Of a stretch of 11,520 nucleotides of DNA, positions 1 to 6,460 are shown one piece after another. The notes beneath the pieces were generated by a model. It saw only the letters and a list, made by a program, of their open reading frames with translations, ran no database searches and had not been told where the DNA came from. The stretch is taken from the NCBI GenBank assembly GCA_964607865.1, contig CAZSLZ010000115.1, positions 1-11,520 on the forward strand. The letters run 5' to 3'. The DNA is from CAZSLZ01 sp964607865. Lineage in GTDB: Bacteria > Vulcanimicrobiota > JAJTBE01 > CAZSLZ01. A program made the translations under genes and the position numbers. Each line of letters opens with the position of its first letter. Positions within the stretch are counted from its first letter, which is position 1.

Positions 1-12
1 AGTAGATTGTTT

Positions 13-1161
13 ATGCGGATACCTCAAGTATCCAATTTTGTTCAAACAGTAAAAAATTATACCAAACCTCGTCCCACCACAACCGGGGACAGCGCAAAAG
101 CTTCACCCGCCACTGCAGCAATTAGTGGCGGGTTAACAAGTTTTGTGGCTTCGGGGCATCCCGTGGGTGGAATTGGCGGTGCAGCCGGCGGTTATGTTGG
201 TTTGAAGGTAGGGCAGAAAACCCAGTCCTTCACAAAAGCCAGTGTTGCCAGTGTTGCCACCGGCGCTGCCAGCAATGCAGCTGCCACTGTGGGACTGGTT
301 GCCGCAAAATCAGCTTTAACCGGCGCTGCAGTTACGGTAAACCCGGTGGGAGTAGGTATAATGGCAGCCCTGGGAGGGGTTTCCGCCCTGAGCGGAACCT
401 TGCAGGGCAGTTGTTCCGGCGATGTAAAGGACGCAGGAATTACCGGCATGCTCACCGGTTCGGTAATGAGTGCAATGGGGGGAAACCCCTTCCTTTCTGC
501 TGCAGGGGCATTGTCCGGTTCTGTCAGCGGTTTATTTGAGTCGAAAAAAGGCAAGATCCTTGCAGGTATTGCTTCAGGGACAACCCTGGGGGCAGCTTCA
601 GGAATTATAGGCGGCCCGGTGGGAGTAGGGGTTAACGCTGTAATGGGAGCTGTTGCCGGCGGAACCGCTGCTGTGGCGGGAAAAACCCTGGGCCAGGTAC
701 AACGAAACATTTCTGAGGATTTACAAAAGGGTGTTTTTGGAAAACTGCAAAAATACACAAAAGGCCTGGGCATAAAGGGAAGAACCCTGCTGGGTGCCCT
801 GGGAGGAGCTGTCTCATCATTGCCTATGGGAATTCTGGCAGGAGCAGTTGGCGGCCCCATAGCTGGTGCCCTGGTAGTGGCTGGAGCCGGTGTTTTTATG
901 GGGGTCAGGGTTAACCGTTTTTTGAACAAACGAAAAACCGCAGAAGAATACTCAAAAGTTTTTAAAAAGTTTTTGGAAAAAGATTTTACAGAGGAACAAA
1001 TTGAACAGACCCCTCCCCAGGTAATGGGTGCGTTCAGGACCATGTTTGCAGAAAAATACGCAAATAAATCAGATTTTGAAAAGTTAACCCAGAAAGAGTT
1101 TCGAAAAGACTTTAAGGAATTTGAAGCAATGCTGGTTCAACCCAATGTGAATCATGCCTGA
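13..1161 (+). CDS. Glycine-zipper, Ala/Gly-rich putative membrane-associated protein
   Basis: Function unknown. From about residue 35 to 300 the protein is dominated by Gly, Ala, Ser and Val in small-xxx-small spacing (for example GGIGGAAGGYVG near residue 55 and GGPVGVGVNAVMGAVAGG near residue 205). This is the pattern of glycine-zipper segments that pack as membrane hairpins. There are about six such hydrophobic blocks, with a charged linker around 230-260. The last 80 residues differ: they are Lys/Glu/Phe-rich, predicted helical and soluble. There is no classical signal peptide; the N-terminus is polar (MRIPQVSNFVQTVKNY). I chose the ATG at 13. A TTG at 7 is in frame, and no stop precedes it in the window, so the gene may start upstream and be 5'-truncated here. 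The Shine-Dalgarno region is not visible. A terminator follows 23 bases after the stop. Glycine-zipper proteins occur in pore-forming, adhesive and outer-membrane settings, and I cannot choose among them. The ORF itself is confident, the role is not. Confidence 0.8.
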   Translation: MRIPQVSNFVQTVKNYTKPRPTTTGDSAKASPATAAISGGLTSFVASGHPVGGIGGAAGGYVGLKVGQKTQSFTKASVASVATGAASNAAATVGLVAAKSALTGAAVTVNPVGVGIMAALGGVSALSGTLQGSCSGDVKDAGITGMLTGSVMSAMGGNPFLSAAGALSGSVSGLFESKKGKILAGIASGTTLGAASGIIGGPVGVGVNAVMGAVAGGTAAVAGKTLGQVQRNISEDLQKGVFGKLQKYTKGLGIKGRTLLGALGGAVSSLPMGILAGAVGGPIAGALVVAGAGVFMGVRVNRFLNKRKTAEEYSKVFKKFLEKDFTEEQIEQTPPQVMGAFRTMFAEKYANKSDFEKLTQKEFRKDFKEFEAMLVQPNVNHA

Positions 1162-1184
1162 TTAAAAATATTTATCTTTTTACC

Positions 1185-1211
1185 GGCACTTTTAAAAGGT
1201 GCCTTTTTTTT
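1185..1211 (+). terminator. Intrinsic terminator after the glycine-zipper gene
   Basis: GGCAC (1185-1189) pairs with GTGCC (1199-1203). The TTTT/AAAA loop may pair further, and the hairpin is followed by seven or eight T residues. It separates the glycine-zipper gene from the lipoprotein gene downstream, so the two are probably independent units. Confidence 0.8.
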
Positions 1212-1264
1212 ATGTCGAATATTTTTATTATAGAACTAACCGATAAAAAAAAGGAGAAAAACAT

Positions 1265-2269
1265 ATGAAAAAAACTATGATTCTGGTTATCTGTCTGGCG
1301 CTGACAGTTATTCTTATTACTGGTTGTTCTACCTCCTCCTCCTCAGGCATACCAAGGGTGAGTTACTGGGCATCCATGGATTCAGGGGTAACCGCCAATC
1401 TCCACGGTGTGGTTTTTGAGAACACAACTACTGCCTATGTATGTGGAGATAACGGTACAATTCTGAAAACCACCGATGCCGGTGAAACCTGGGTTCTGTT
1501 GAATACCGATACCACTAAGAATCTGAAGGATATTGAAAGTGAAGGCAATACTGTCTGGGCTTGCGGTGAAGATGCTACTTTGATCCGAAGTGATGACGCC
1601 GGCCAGACCTGGCAGGATGTAACTCTGGAAAATCATTCCGGTAGAACCGAGGATCTCTATAGCATAGTTGCCATTGAATACCCACGGATTTTCATCAGTG
1701 GTGAAGACGGCACCATGCTGTTTTCCAGCGATGGAGGCATTACATGGGCTCATCAGCAGACCGGAACCACAGCTACCCTCTACCGGGTCGTCAATCCTTA
1801 CGAAAATAACGCTGTCGCAGTGGGAGGTAACGGAACCATACTGGTTACCCATAATGATGGTACAAATTGGACCCAGGCTTCTTCAGGGGTTACCGTTAAT
1901 CTGTATGAAGTTGGCGGTTTTGCCAATGATCCCCAGGATAGGGATTTCTGGGCCTGTGGCGATACAGGAACCATCATTCATATGAACCATGGTGATGAGA
2001 ACTGGACTGCCCAGGTTTCAGGCACTACAGAAAACCTGTATGATATAAGGTTTGCCGATATGCAGTTTGGCCTGGCCTGTGGGGCAAAGGGAACCATGAT
2101 TAATACTGTGGACGGAGGAAATAACTGGAATGAACAGTTTGTGGATGTCCAGACCGATATTAACGCCCTGAACGGCCCCTGGGGACAGAAGAAACTGTTT
2201 CTGGCTGTAGGTGATAACGGCATTATATTGAAAACCCTCACCGGAGGAAACGCCACTACTGAAGAATGA
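1265..2269 (+). CDS. Exported YCF48/BNR-type beta-propeller lipoprotein
   Basis: The N-terminus is a lipoprotein signal: MKK, a hydrophobic core, then the lipobox ITG-Cys21 and a Ser-rich linker. The mature protein should be lipid-anchored outside the cytoplasmic membrane. The rest consists of about seven repeats of 40-45 residues, each with the turn C/VGxxGTxLxTxDxGxTW. Clear copies are CGDNGTILKTTDAGETW, CGEDATLIRSDDAGQTW, SGEDGTMLFSSDGGITW, VGGNGTILVTHNDGTNW, CGDTGTIIHM and CGAKGTMINTVDGGNNW, plus a final VGDNGIILKT. Seven such repeats fit a seven-bladed propeller of the YCF48/Hcf136-like (BNR/sortilin-like) superfamily. Cyanobacterial Ycf48 assists photosystem II assembly. Non-photosynthetic relatives are mostly of unknown function, and nothing here points to photosynthesis. 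The start is supported by AAGGAG at 1251-1256, eight bases before the ATG. A short terminator lies at 2400-2419. Confidence 0.88.
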   Translation: MKKTMILVICLALTVILITGCSTSSSSGIPRVSYWASMDSGVTANLHGVVFENTTTAYVCGDNGTILKTTDAGETWVLLNTDTTKNLKDIESEGNTVWACGEDATLIRSDDAGQTWQDVTLENHSGRTEDLYSIVAIEYPRIFISGEDGTMLFSSDGGITWAHQQTGTTATLYRVVNPYENNAVAVGGNGTILVTHNDGTNWTQASSGVTVNLYEVGGFANDPQDRDFWACGDTGTIIHMNHGDENWTAQVSGTTENLYDIRFADMQFGLACGAKGTMINTVDGGNNWNEQFVDVQTDINALNGPWGQKKLFLAVGDNGIILKTLTGGNATTEE

Positions 2270-2312
2270 TCTGTTTCCCAGAAGCCTGTCACATTTCCAT
2301 AGTCCGTTATGG

Positions 2313-2372
2313 CGTCATTGCAAGGTTTCGAAGAAACCGTGGCAATCTCAATTTAGATCAGGCTGGTTCCCA
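2313..2372 (+). repeat. Dispersed palindromic repeat, copy A
   Basis: The 36 bases at 2323-2358 are identical to the reverse complement of 5288-5323. Similarity continues for about 15 more bases (CTGGTTCCC here, TTGGTTCCA in copy B). The core is a hairpin: GGTTTC, loop GAA, GAAACC, enclosed by ATTGC and GCAAT arms. It resembles the REP/MITE-like intergenic repeats of the form GTCATTGC...GGCAATCTC seen in many bacterial genomes; that comparison is from memory. It lies just past the lipoprotein stop codon. It could act as a transcript-end stem-loop or be a non-autonomous mobile element. Confidence 0.8.
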
Positions 2373-2399
2373 ATCCATTTACCTTGCGTCTGTGAGCGC

Positions 2400-2419
2400 C
2401 CGAATCTTTCGGTTTTTTT
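2400..2419 (+). terminator. Short intrinsic terminator for the lipoprotein gene
   Basis: CCGAA (2400-2404), loop TCT, TTCGG (2408-2412), then seven T residues. The stem is only five base pairs, but the T-run is good and the position, 130 bases after the propeller gene stop, is suitable. Confidence 0.55.
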
Positions 2420-2485
2420 CCCAGTTACGATGGGAACAACGTGTTCTCCCATTTAGAATAGAGTTCCCCCATTCTTAATGGGGAG
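2420..2485. other. Gene-free stretch with consecutive small hairpins
   Basis: This forms part of the 2270-2598 gap, which has no credible gene. Three small dyads follow each other: CCCA/TGGG (2420-2434), GAACA-ACG-TGTTC (2434-2446) and the perfect CCCCATT-CTT-AATGGGG (2467-2483). The stretch may be the distal half of the repeat element that starts at 2313, or a structured 3' region between convergent genes. No function is assigned. Confidence 0.4.
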
Positions 2486-2546
2486 AGATTCATCATGTAT
2501 CCTGCGGATGCTCTTGATGACGAAATTAGAAATTTTCAACTTGCAA

Positions 2547-2581
2547 CAATAAGGGCTGCCCTTTTAGGGCAGCCCTTATTG
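2547..2581 (-). terminator. Strong hairpin terminator ending the ankyrin operon
   Basis: A perfect 15-bp stem (CAATAAGGGCTGCCC at 2547-2561 with its complement at 2567-2581) surrounds a five-base loop. It starts 18 bases beyond the stop of the 94-residue gene. On the minus strand the tail is ATTGTTGC, poor in U, so it may work as an RNA-stabilising stem as much as a terminator. The symmetry allows action on transcripts from both sides, between convergent genes. Confidence 0.75.
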
Positions 2582-2598
2582 CTATCGCAAATTTTAAA

Positions 2599-2883
2599 TC
2601 AGAATAATCTGGGAATGTTTCTCCATTTTTCCAGAGCCTGAACAATAAGCCCATCGAATTCTTTCCTGAGATCGTGGTTCTCATAGGCGTCTTCCAGCTC
2701 CTGGTAACTGAATTCAAACAGGATTGCCTTATTGCCGTTAACAAAAACAAATAGTTTCCAGGAATTATTATTATAAACGTTAAACCACTCGAAATCGTTC
2801 ACGTTCACATCCATTTCCCTGGCTCTGGACGCAACTGTTTCAACTATCCAGTATTTGGTTCTTTCCATATCCGATTGGGGCAT
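2599..2883 (-). CDS. Small hypothetical protein, 94 residues
   Basis: I do not recognise this protein. It has no signal peptide or membrane segment and should be cytosolic. The central part (residues 30-60) alternates aromatic and hydrophobic residues (DFEWFNVYNNNSWKLFVFVN), suggesting a beta-hairpin. It is followed by an acidic/basic helix (ELEDAYENHDLRKEFDGLIV) and a Trp near the end. The start is well supported: AAGGAG at 2890-2895 lies six bases before the ATG. The gap to the preceding exported gene is only 16 bases and contains this Shine-Dalgarno, so the two are almost certainly co-transcribed. It is the last gene before the 2547-2581 hairpin. Confidence 0.75.
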   Translation of the reverse strand: MPQSDMERTKYWIVETVASRAREMDVNVNDFEWFNVYNNNSWKLFVFVNGNKAILFEFSYQELEDAYENHDLRKEFDGLIVQALEKWRNIPRLF

Positions 2884-2899
2884 TTTATACTCCTTTATT

Positions 2900-3343
2900 C
2901 TATTTTGTAAGATCCGGCGAGGTTTTTATAAAAAAACCGGCAACCTGGTATTTACCCCCGGTTTCCTTTACAACCAGCCGTAAATAAAGGTCTTTATCTT
3001 TCGCATTTGAAAAGACAGCTTTCCAATGAATTACATCATAACCCTTATAAACCTGGTAATCATAAAATTTCTTTGATTCCAGCTTGCCAAGTTGATTGTT
3101 AATCAAATCACTGGCAGCTTCAAAATCCTTTCTGGTTAAAGTGGCTGCAATGGAAGGCTCCCAGGGTTCCTTATAAAGGGCGAAATCTTTTTTTTCCATA
3201 GCCTCCATAAGTTTTTCCACAATCGGGGTTGCAGCTTTCAAAAGAGCTTTTTCATCATCATTGGCAGGATCTTTGGCAGAAACTGAATTACAGGCCAGAA
3301 CTGCGAAAACCAATAAAATTAAAACCAAATTCATTTTTTTCAT
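2900..3343 (-). CDS. Exported small NTF2-like (DUF3887/DUF4019-like) protein
   Basis: The first 20-23 residues form a secretion signal: MKKMN, then a long hydrophobic core ending AVLACNSVSA. It could be cut by signal peptidase I after VSA, or lipidated at the Cys in VLAC, although Leu at -2 makes a poor lipobox. The mature part starts with a long helix (KAATPIVEKLMEAMEKKDF), then a helix with conserved-looking Trp and Leu positions. It ends in three or four beta-strands (KFYDYQVYKGY, IHWKAVFSN, LYLRLVVKE, KYQVAGFFI). This alpha-helix plus beta-sheet layout of about 120 residues is typical of NTF2-like domains of the DUF3887/DUF4019 kind; that assignment is inference. GGGGAG precedes the ATG by seven bases. 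It lies 50 bases after the ankyrin gene and 16 before the next gene, probably in one operon. Function unknown. Confidence 0.75.
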   Translation of the reverse strand: MKKMNLVLILLVFAVLACNSVSAKDPANDDEKALLKAATPIVEKLMEAMEKKDFALYKEPWEPSIAATLTRKDFEAASDLINNQLGKLESKKFYDYQVYKGYDVIHWKAVFSNAKDKDLYLRLVVKETGGKYQVAGFFIKTSPDLTK

Positions 3344-3393
3344 AATTTAACTCCCCTAAATTTTAGTTACAATTCTAATTCTTCCTTAATCAA

Positions 3394-4974
3394 TTATTTC
3401 CCTGCAGTTGTATCTGGTTCTGTAATAATGCGAAGAATCTCTTCTTTGCCCATTTTTCCGGCATAATCGGCGGGAGTGTTTTCATCCCGGTCTTTAACAG
3501 TAAGGTTGGCGCCCCGGTTAACCAATAACTGAACCAGGCCTGCATCTCCGGATTCAATAGCATAAAAAATCGGAGTTCTTCCCTTTCTGTCGTCAATAAT
3601 ATTAACATCAGCGCCATTGGCAATCAGCATCTCTGCCAAATTAACCCTGCCAACCAGAACAGCCATATGCAGGGCAGTCCTGCCGTTCCTCTCCTCTTTC
3701 CGGTTAATGTCAGCGCCCTTATCCAGCAATAATTCAACCATTTCAATCTTTCCATTATTTACCCCATAATGCAGGGGGGTTTTACCGTTTCTTATATCTT
3801 CTACATTGACATCAGCGCCGTTATCAATCAGAATTTTCACCAGGCCGTCTTTACCCTGCTCTACTGCATAATGCAAGGGAGTTTTGCCGTTGCGATGATC
3901 TGCTACATCCAGCTGAGCATCGTTGGCGATGAGAAGATCTACCATGGGTTTTTTTCCCTGAATAATGGCTATATGAAGAGGTGTCCGGCCATCCCGGTCT
4001 TCTCTGGCATTTATATCGGCGCCCCGGCTTATAAGGTACTCTGCTATCTCATCCTTGCCTCTTTCCACAGCATAGAACAGAGGAGTTTTGCCATCCCGAT
4101 AATCAGTAACATCAATTTTTGCCCCCTGCTCCAATAACAGGGCTATCATTTCAACATTTCCTCTTTCTACTGCAAAATGCAGGGGGGTTTTACCGGTTCT
4201 CTGCTCGGTGGCATTCACATCAGCGCCATTTGCCAGAAACAACAGCGCCACTTCTTTTCTTCCTCTTTCCACTATCCAATGAAGAGGGGTTTTACCGTTC
4301 TTATTATCAGGCTCGTTAATATCCACACCATTTTTTATGAAGGTTACAAGAATTTCGGGGCGCCCCCGGTTTATTGCAAATTGAAACGGCGACCAGCAAT
4401 TGTTAAAATCCAATATCTGATTACTGGCACCTTTGGCAAGCAATAACTCAACCAGCTGGTTTCTTCCGGTTTCCACTGCATAATGAAGGGGGGTTTTACC
4501 GTTTATCTGGTTCTGGGCGTTCACATCGGCGCCGTTTTCAATCAGAAATTCAACCATTGAATTTTTCCCCCGCTCCACAGCAAACATCAGAGAAGTTCTA
4601 CCACCCCGGTCTTCATACATATCGATCTGGGCTCCTTTTTCAAGTAAAAGTAAAGCTATTTCTTCCTCTCCCCTTTCCACCGCATAAAACAGGGGCGCCC
4701 GGAGATGCTCCAGATCTTTCAGATTAACATCAGCCCCAAACTCAAGAAGCATTTCCGCCTGCCACTTTTTACCTGAATTGACAGCGTGATGAAGGGGAGT
4801 TCTTCCCTGTCGTTTATCCCTTGAATTTACCATGCCGGGGTCATTCTCAAGCATTTCTTTTACTTCGTCGATATCATTCCGGCGTAAAGCTTCGTTAATA
4901 TCCTGTGCGGACAGGCTGGTTACAGATACCAGTATAAACAGAACAATGAAAGTTAAAATAACAGACATTTTCAT
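3394..4974 (-). CDS. Exported ankyrin-repeat protein with thirteen 34-residue repeats
   Basis: Residues 1-23 are a cleavable signal peptide (MKMSVILTFIVLFILVSV, cleavage probably after LSA), so the protein acts in the envelope or outside. Residues 24-56 are a capping ankyrin repeat. Residues 57-498 are thirteen repeats of exactly 34 residues, with consensus GKTPLHYAVERGK, then a hydrophobic helix, LLxxGADVNxxDxRN. Residues 499-526 are a half-repeat cap (NTPADYAGKMGKEEILRIIT). Canonical ankyrin repeats have 33 residues; the extra one sits in the beta-hairpin loop (GADVNVEDIRNGKT). Repeat 6 is the most divergent (CWSPFQFAINRG). Ankyrin stacks bind other proteins; no enzymatic domain is present. 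The first ATG is chosen because AGGAGG (4981-4986) lies six bases upstream; a second ATG is two codons inside. It heads the 4974-2599 operon. Confidence 0.93.
   Translation of the reverse strand: MKMSVILTFIVLFILVSVTSLSAQDINEALRRNDIDEVKEMLENDPGMVNSRDKRQGRTPLHHAVNSGKKWQAEMLLEFGADVNLKDLEHLRAPLFYAVERGEEEIALLLLEKGAQIDMYEDRGGRTSLMFAVERGKNSMVEFLIENGADVNAQNQINGKTPLHYAVETGRNQLVELLLAKGASNQILDFNNCWSPFQFAINRGRPEILVTFIKNGVDINEPDNKNGKTPLHWIVERGRKEVALLFLANGADVNATEQRTGKTPLHFAVERGNVEMIALLLEQGAKIDVTDYRDGKTPLFYAVERGKDEIAEYLISRGADINAREDRDGRTPLHIAIIQGKKPMVDLLIANDAQLDVADHRNGKTPLHYAVEQGKDGLVKILIDNGADVNVEDIRNGKTPLHYGVNNGKIEMVELLLDKGADINRKEERNGRTALHMAVLVGRVNLAEMLIANGADVNIIDDRKGRTPIFYAIESGDAGLVQLLVNRGANLTVKDRDENTPADYAGKMGKEEILRIITEPDTTAGK
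3481..4806 (-). repeat. Thirteen tandem 102-bp coding repeats (ankyrin units)
   Basis: Each 34-residue ankyrin unit corresponds to a 102-base period, without any insertion or deletion over thirteen units (13 x 102 = 1326 bases). The best-conserved DNA encodes the GKTPLHYAV start of each unit, visible on the plus strand as recurrent GGGGTTTTACCGTT-like words. Such an array can gain or lose units by recombination. Confidence 0.85.
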
Positions 4975-4986
4975 TACTATTCCTCC

Positions 4987-5433
4987 TATAATTCAGGTTT
5001 TTTCCGCATGACTTGAAAAGAGTATATGAGGGTGAACAGGCGGATAAAAGAACCTTAATTTTAATATAACTGAAATATGAAATAACACAATATACAAAAT
5101 ATGAACTAATATGAAAAAAAGGTTAATATTCGGACAACTATTCATAAACATGAAAGTTGGCTTTGTAAATAATCCTGGTAAAATCCAGGGGTTGAAGGAA
5201 GCAGGTTTCTTAATGCAAATTGTGCAAAATCCAAAATAGAAAAGAATTGGGTTTATAATAAGAGTTCAAATAATTGGAACCAACCCCATCTAAATTGAGA
5301 TTGCCACGGTTTCTTCGAAACCTCGCATGTAGCTGGGTTGAAAATGAAAGGGCTTCCCATAAATGCAAGCTACAGTTTAAAAGCAGGCGTTTTTCGTTGA
5401 ACAGCATATTATGTAGTATTGTTGTTCATTGTA
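4987..5433. other. Intergenic region upstream of the ankyrin gene; one repeat copy only
   Basis: No credible gene. The stretch is AT-rich near the ankyrin gene (4987-5160), where its promoter should lie. A minus-strand TATACT at about 5025 is a possible -10, but I see no convincing -35. A small dyad CCTGG-TAAAAT-CCAGG lies at 5174-5189. Repeat copy B lies at 5275-5328. Downstream of the 260-residue gene (5340-5433) I find no clear terminator. Short ORFs here overlap the repeat and lack ribosome sites. Confidence 0.5.
5275..5328 (-). repeat. Dispersed palindromic repeat, copy B
   Basis: Reverse complement of copy A. The match is perfect over 36 bases (5288-5323) and partial through GGAACCAACCCC at 5276-5287. 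The GGTTTC-GAA-GAAACC hairpin is kept, but the outer ATTGC arm is altered (ATGCG on the minus strand). Copies A and B face each other across the ankyrin operon. Immediate flanks differ, as expected for a transposed or independently inserted unit. Confidence 0.8.
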
Positions 5434-6216
5434 TTATGCCGGTGGTTGTTCAGGCGCCGGAGTGGTAAAGGAAACCTTCTGGCTTACTTTGTAAGGCCCA
5501 ATCTGGCGGTTGATTATATATCCACCGTCCTGGGATAATACAGCCTGGCCGGTTTCGGGCATATCTCCCATCTTGCCCTGAATGGTGGTGCCACCGGTCA
5601 TGAAGTCAGGCACAGCTCTTCTCATAAAAGGTGTGCCGGCAAGGTTGCCCTGCATATTAAAAGCTCCGGTGTAATCAAGGGCCATCTGTTCCTCAACATT
5701 AAAACCGTTGATTTGGCCTTGTTTGGAGAAAACGTTCATGTTTATCTGGGTGTTTAAAACCTCGTTGGGTTCGGTGGAATCCTTATCGGTGGAAACTGAG
5801 CCGGTGGTGCTGATAAGAAATGGATTTGAAGGGTTATGGACAGATTTTTCGTTTATATATGTCCCTTTTCCGTTTTCAGCATCGGCAAGAAAATACCCCT
5901 TTGTTTCAAGGGCCCCGGAGGACTGATCCATTTTCATTTCATAATTTACACTGGCAAGTTTTTTATTGTCATCGCCTTCAGTTACCTGGCCTTCAACCTT
6001 TACGGCCTTGCCTTCTTCGATTCCCCTGGATGCCAGTTGTCCTATGATTAAATCCACTGAAGGTAATAAAGACAGCTCTACCGGGTTGTTAGCACCGTTG
6101 TTGAAATCGACGTGATCTTCCACCTGGGGCGGGGTTGTTTCACGGCCCCTGGCCTGGGAAGAATAAACCGGCTGCTGTCCTGCATTATTTATTCCAAAAT
6201 TATTTATGGGTTGCAT
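5434..6216 (-). CDS. Unrecognised 260-residue beta-rich protein
   Basis: I do not recognise this protein. It has no signal peptide and no membrane segment. Residues 1-45 are polar and rich in Asn, Gln and Pro (MQPINNFGINNAGQQPVYSS), probably disordered. A short helix follows (VELSLLPSVDLIIGQLASRG). From about residue 70 to 250 alternating polar/hydrophobic stretches and many Gly/Asn turns suggest a beta-sandwich or barrel (KAVKVEGQVTEG, NYEMKMD, ETKGYFLADAENGKGTYIN, INMNVFSKQGQINGFNVEEQ, GGYIINRQIGPYKVSQKVSF). The C-terminus is Pro-rich (TTPAPEQPPA). There is no cysteine. The start is backed by AGGAG at 6226-6230, nine bases before the ATG, and by a TATAAT box at 6255-6260. It appears monocistronic. 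It could bind a lipid or another amphipathic ligand, but that is only a guess from its beta content. Confidence 0.75.
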   Translation of the reverse strand: MQPINNFGINNAGQQPVYSSQARGRETTPPQVEDHVDFNNGANNPVELSLLPSVDLIIGQLASRGIEEGKAVKVEGQVTEGDDNKKLASVNYEMKMDQSSGALETKGYFLADAENGKGTYINEKSVHNPSNPFLISTTGSVSTDKDSTEPNEVLNTQINMNVFSKQGQINGFNVEEQMALDYTGAFNMQGNLAGTPFMRRAVPDFMTGGTTIQGKMGDMPETGQAVLSQDGGYIINRQIGPYKVSQKVSFTTPAPEQPPA

Positions 6217-6254
6217 CTGTTTTCACTCCTGACAGGGTATAATTACCTGTTTAA

Positions 6255-6283
6255 ATTATACAACAATATCGGTAGAAAAACAT
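6255..6283 (-). promoter_or_regulatory. Probable sigma-A promoter of the 260-residue gene
   Basis: A perfect TATAAT on the minus strand (6255-6260) lies 38 bases before the start codon. The -35 at the right spacing, ATGTTT (6278-6283, 17-base spacer), is weak. The call rests mainly on the -10 box. Confidence 0.45.
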
Positions 6284-6347
6284 ATCTTCAATGTTAAATT
6301 TATATTAACAATTCTAAAAGAAAAAAAATTAAAAAATTTTTAAAAAT

Positions 6348-6377
6348 GTGACTAGAATTTTTAAATCTGGGTATAAC
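6348..6377 (+). promoter_or_regulatory. Possible promoter of a short plus-strand transcript
   Basis: TATAAC (6372-6377) is a good -10. GTGACT (6348-6353) is a moderate -35 with an 18-base spacer. Transcription would start near 6384, at or beside the ATG at 6383, and would run into the strong terminator at 6461-6488. Confidence 0.35.
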
Positions 6378-6382
6378 ATAAT

Positions 6383-6460
6383 ATGAAGGTCAACGAAAGG
6401 CTTTGCATTAAAAACATAAAAGGAAATACATTAATCGAACTTTTGGTAAGTTGCACCGCG
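6383..6460 (+). pseudogene. Type IV prepilin N-terminal remnant, or a small structured RNA
   Basis: Read from the ATG at 6383, the peptide is MKVNERLCIKNIKGNTLIEL, then LVSCTAK. It contains the prepilin-peptidase motif (Gly, one residue, TLIELLV) after a short basic leader. In real type IV pilins or pseudopilins a hydrophobic helix of about 20 residues would follow. Here the reading runs straight into a terminator hairpin and unrelated sequence, so at most an amputated gene remains. There is no Shine-Dalgarno. The same stretch can instead be read as RNA: GGTCAAC (6388-6394) pairs with GTTGCACC (6450-6457) with one bulged base, closing a domain just before the terminator. That is the architecture of a small RNA or orphan regulatory leader. 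I cannot decide between the two; both are low confidence. Confidence 0.3.

Noticed and set aside
192..1043. Minus-strand ORF of 283 residues, Pro/Ala-rich
   Set aside because: It is the antisense reading of the Gly/Ala-rich gene: GGN and GCN codons read as Pro and Ala families. It lacks a ribosome site, and the plus-strand gene has the better context.
2266..2478. Short plus-strand ORF of 70 residues after the lipoprotein
   Set aside because: It runs through the palindromic repeat and a terminator hairpin, and has no Shine-Dalgarno site of its own.
3769..4446. Several plus-strand ORFs over the ankyrin gene, with repeated QGGFT-like words
   Set aside because: They mirror the 102-base repeat period of the ankyrin gene in the opposite frame. 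No independent starts or ribosome sites.
3481..4806. Regular repeat array, CRISPR-like at first sight
   Set aside because: The period is 102 bases with no spacers between repeats, and the array is an intact coding frame of ankyrin units.
5210..5407. Minus-strand ORF of 65 residues
   Set aside because: It crosses repeat copy B, shares the repeat-encoded ARFRRNRGNLNLD peptide with the ORF at 2266-2478, and has no ribosome site. The peptide match is the DNA repeat, not a protein family.
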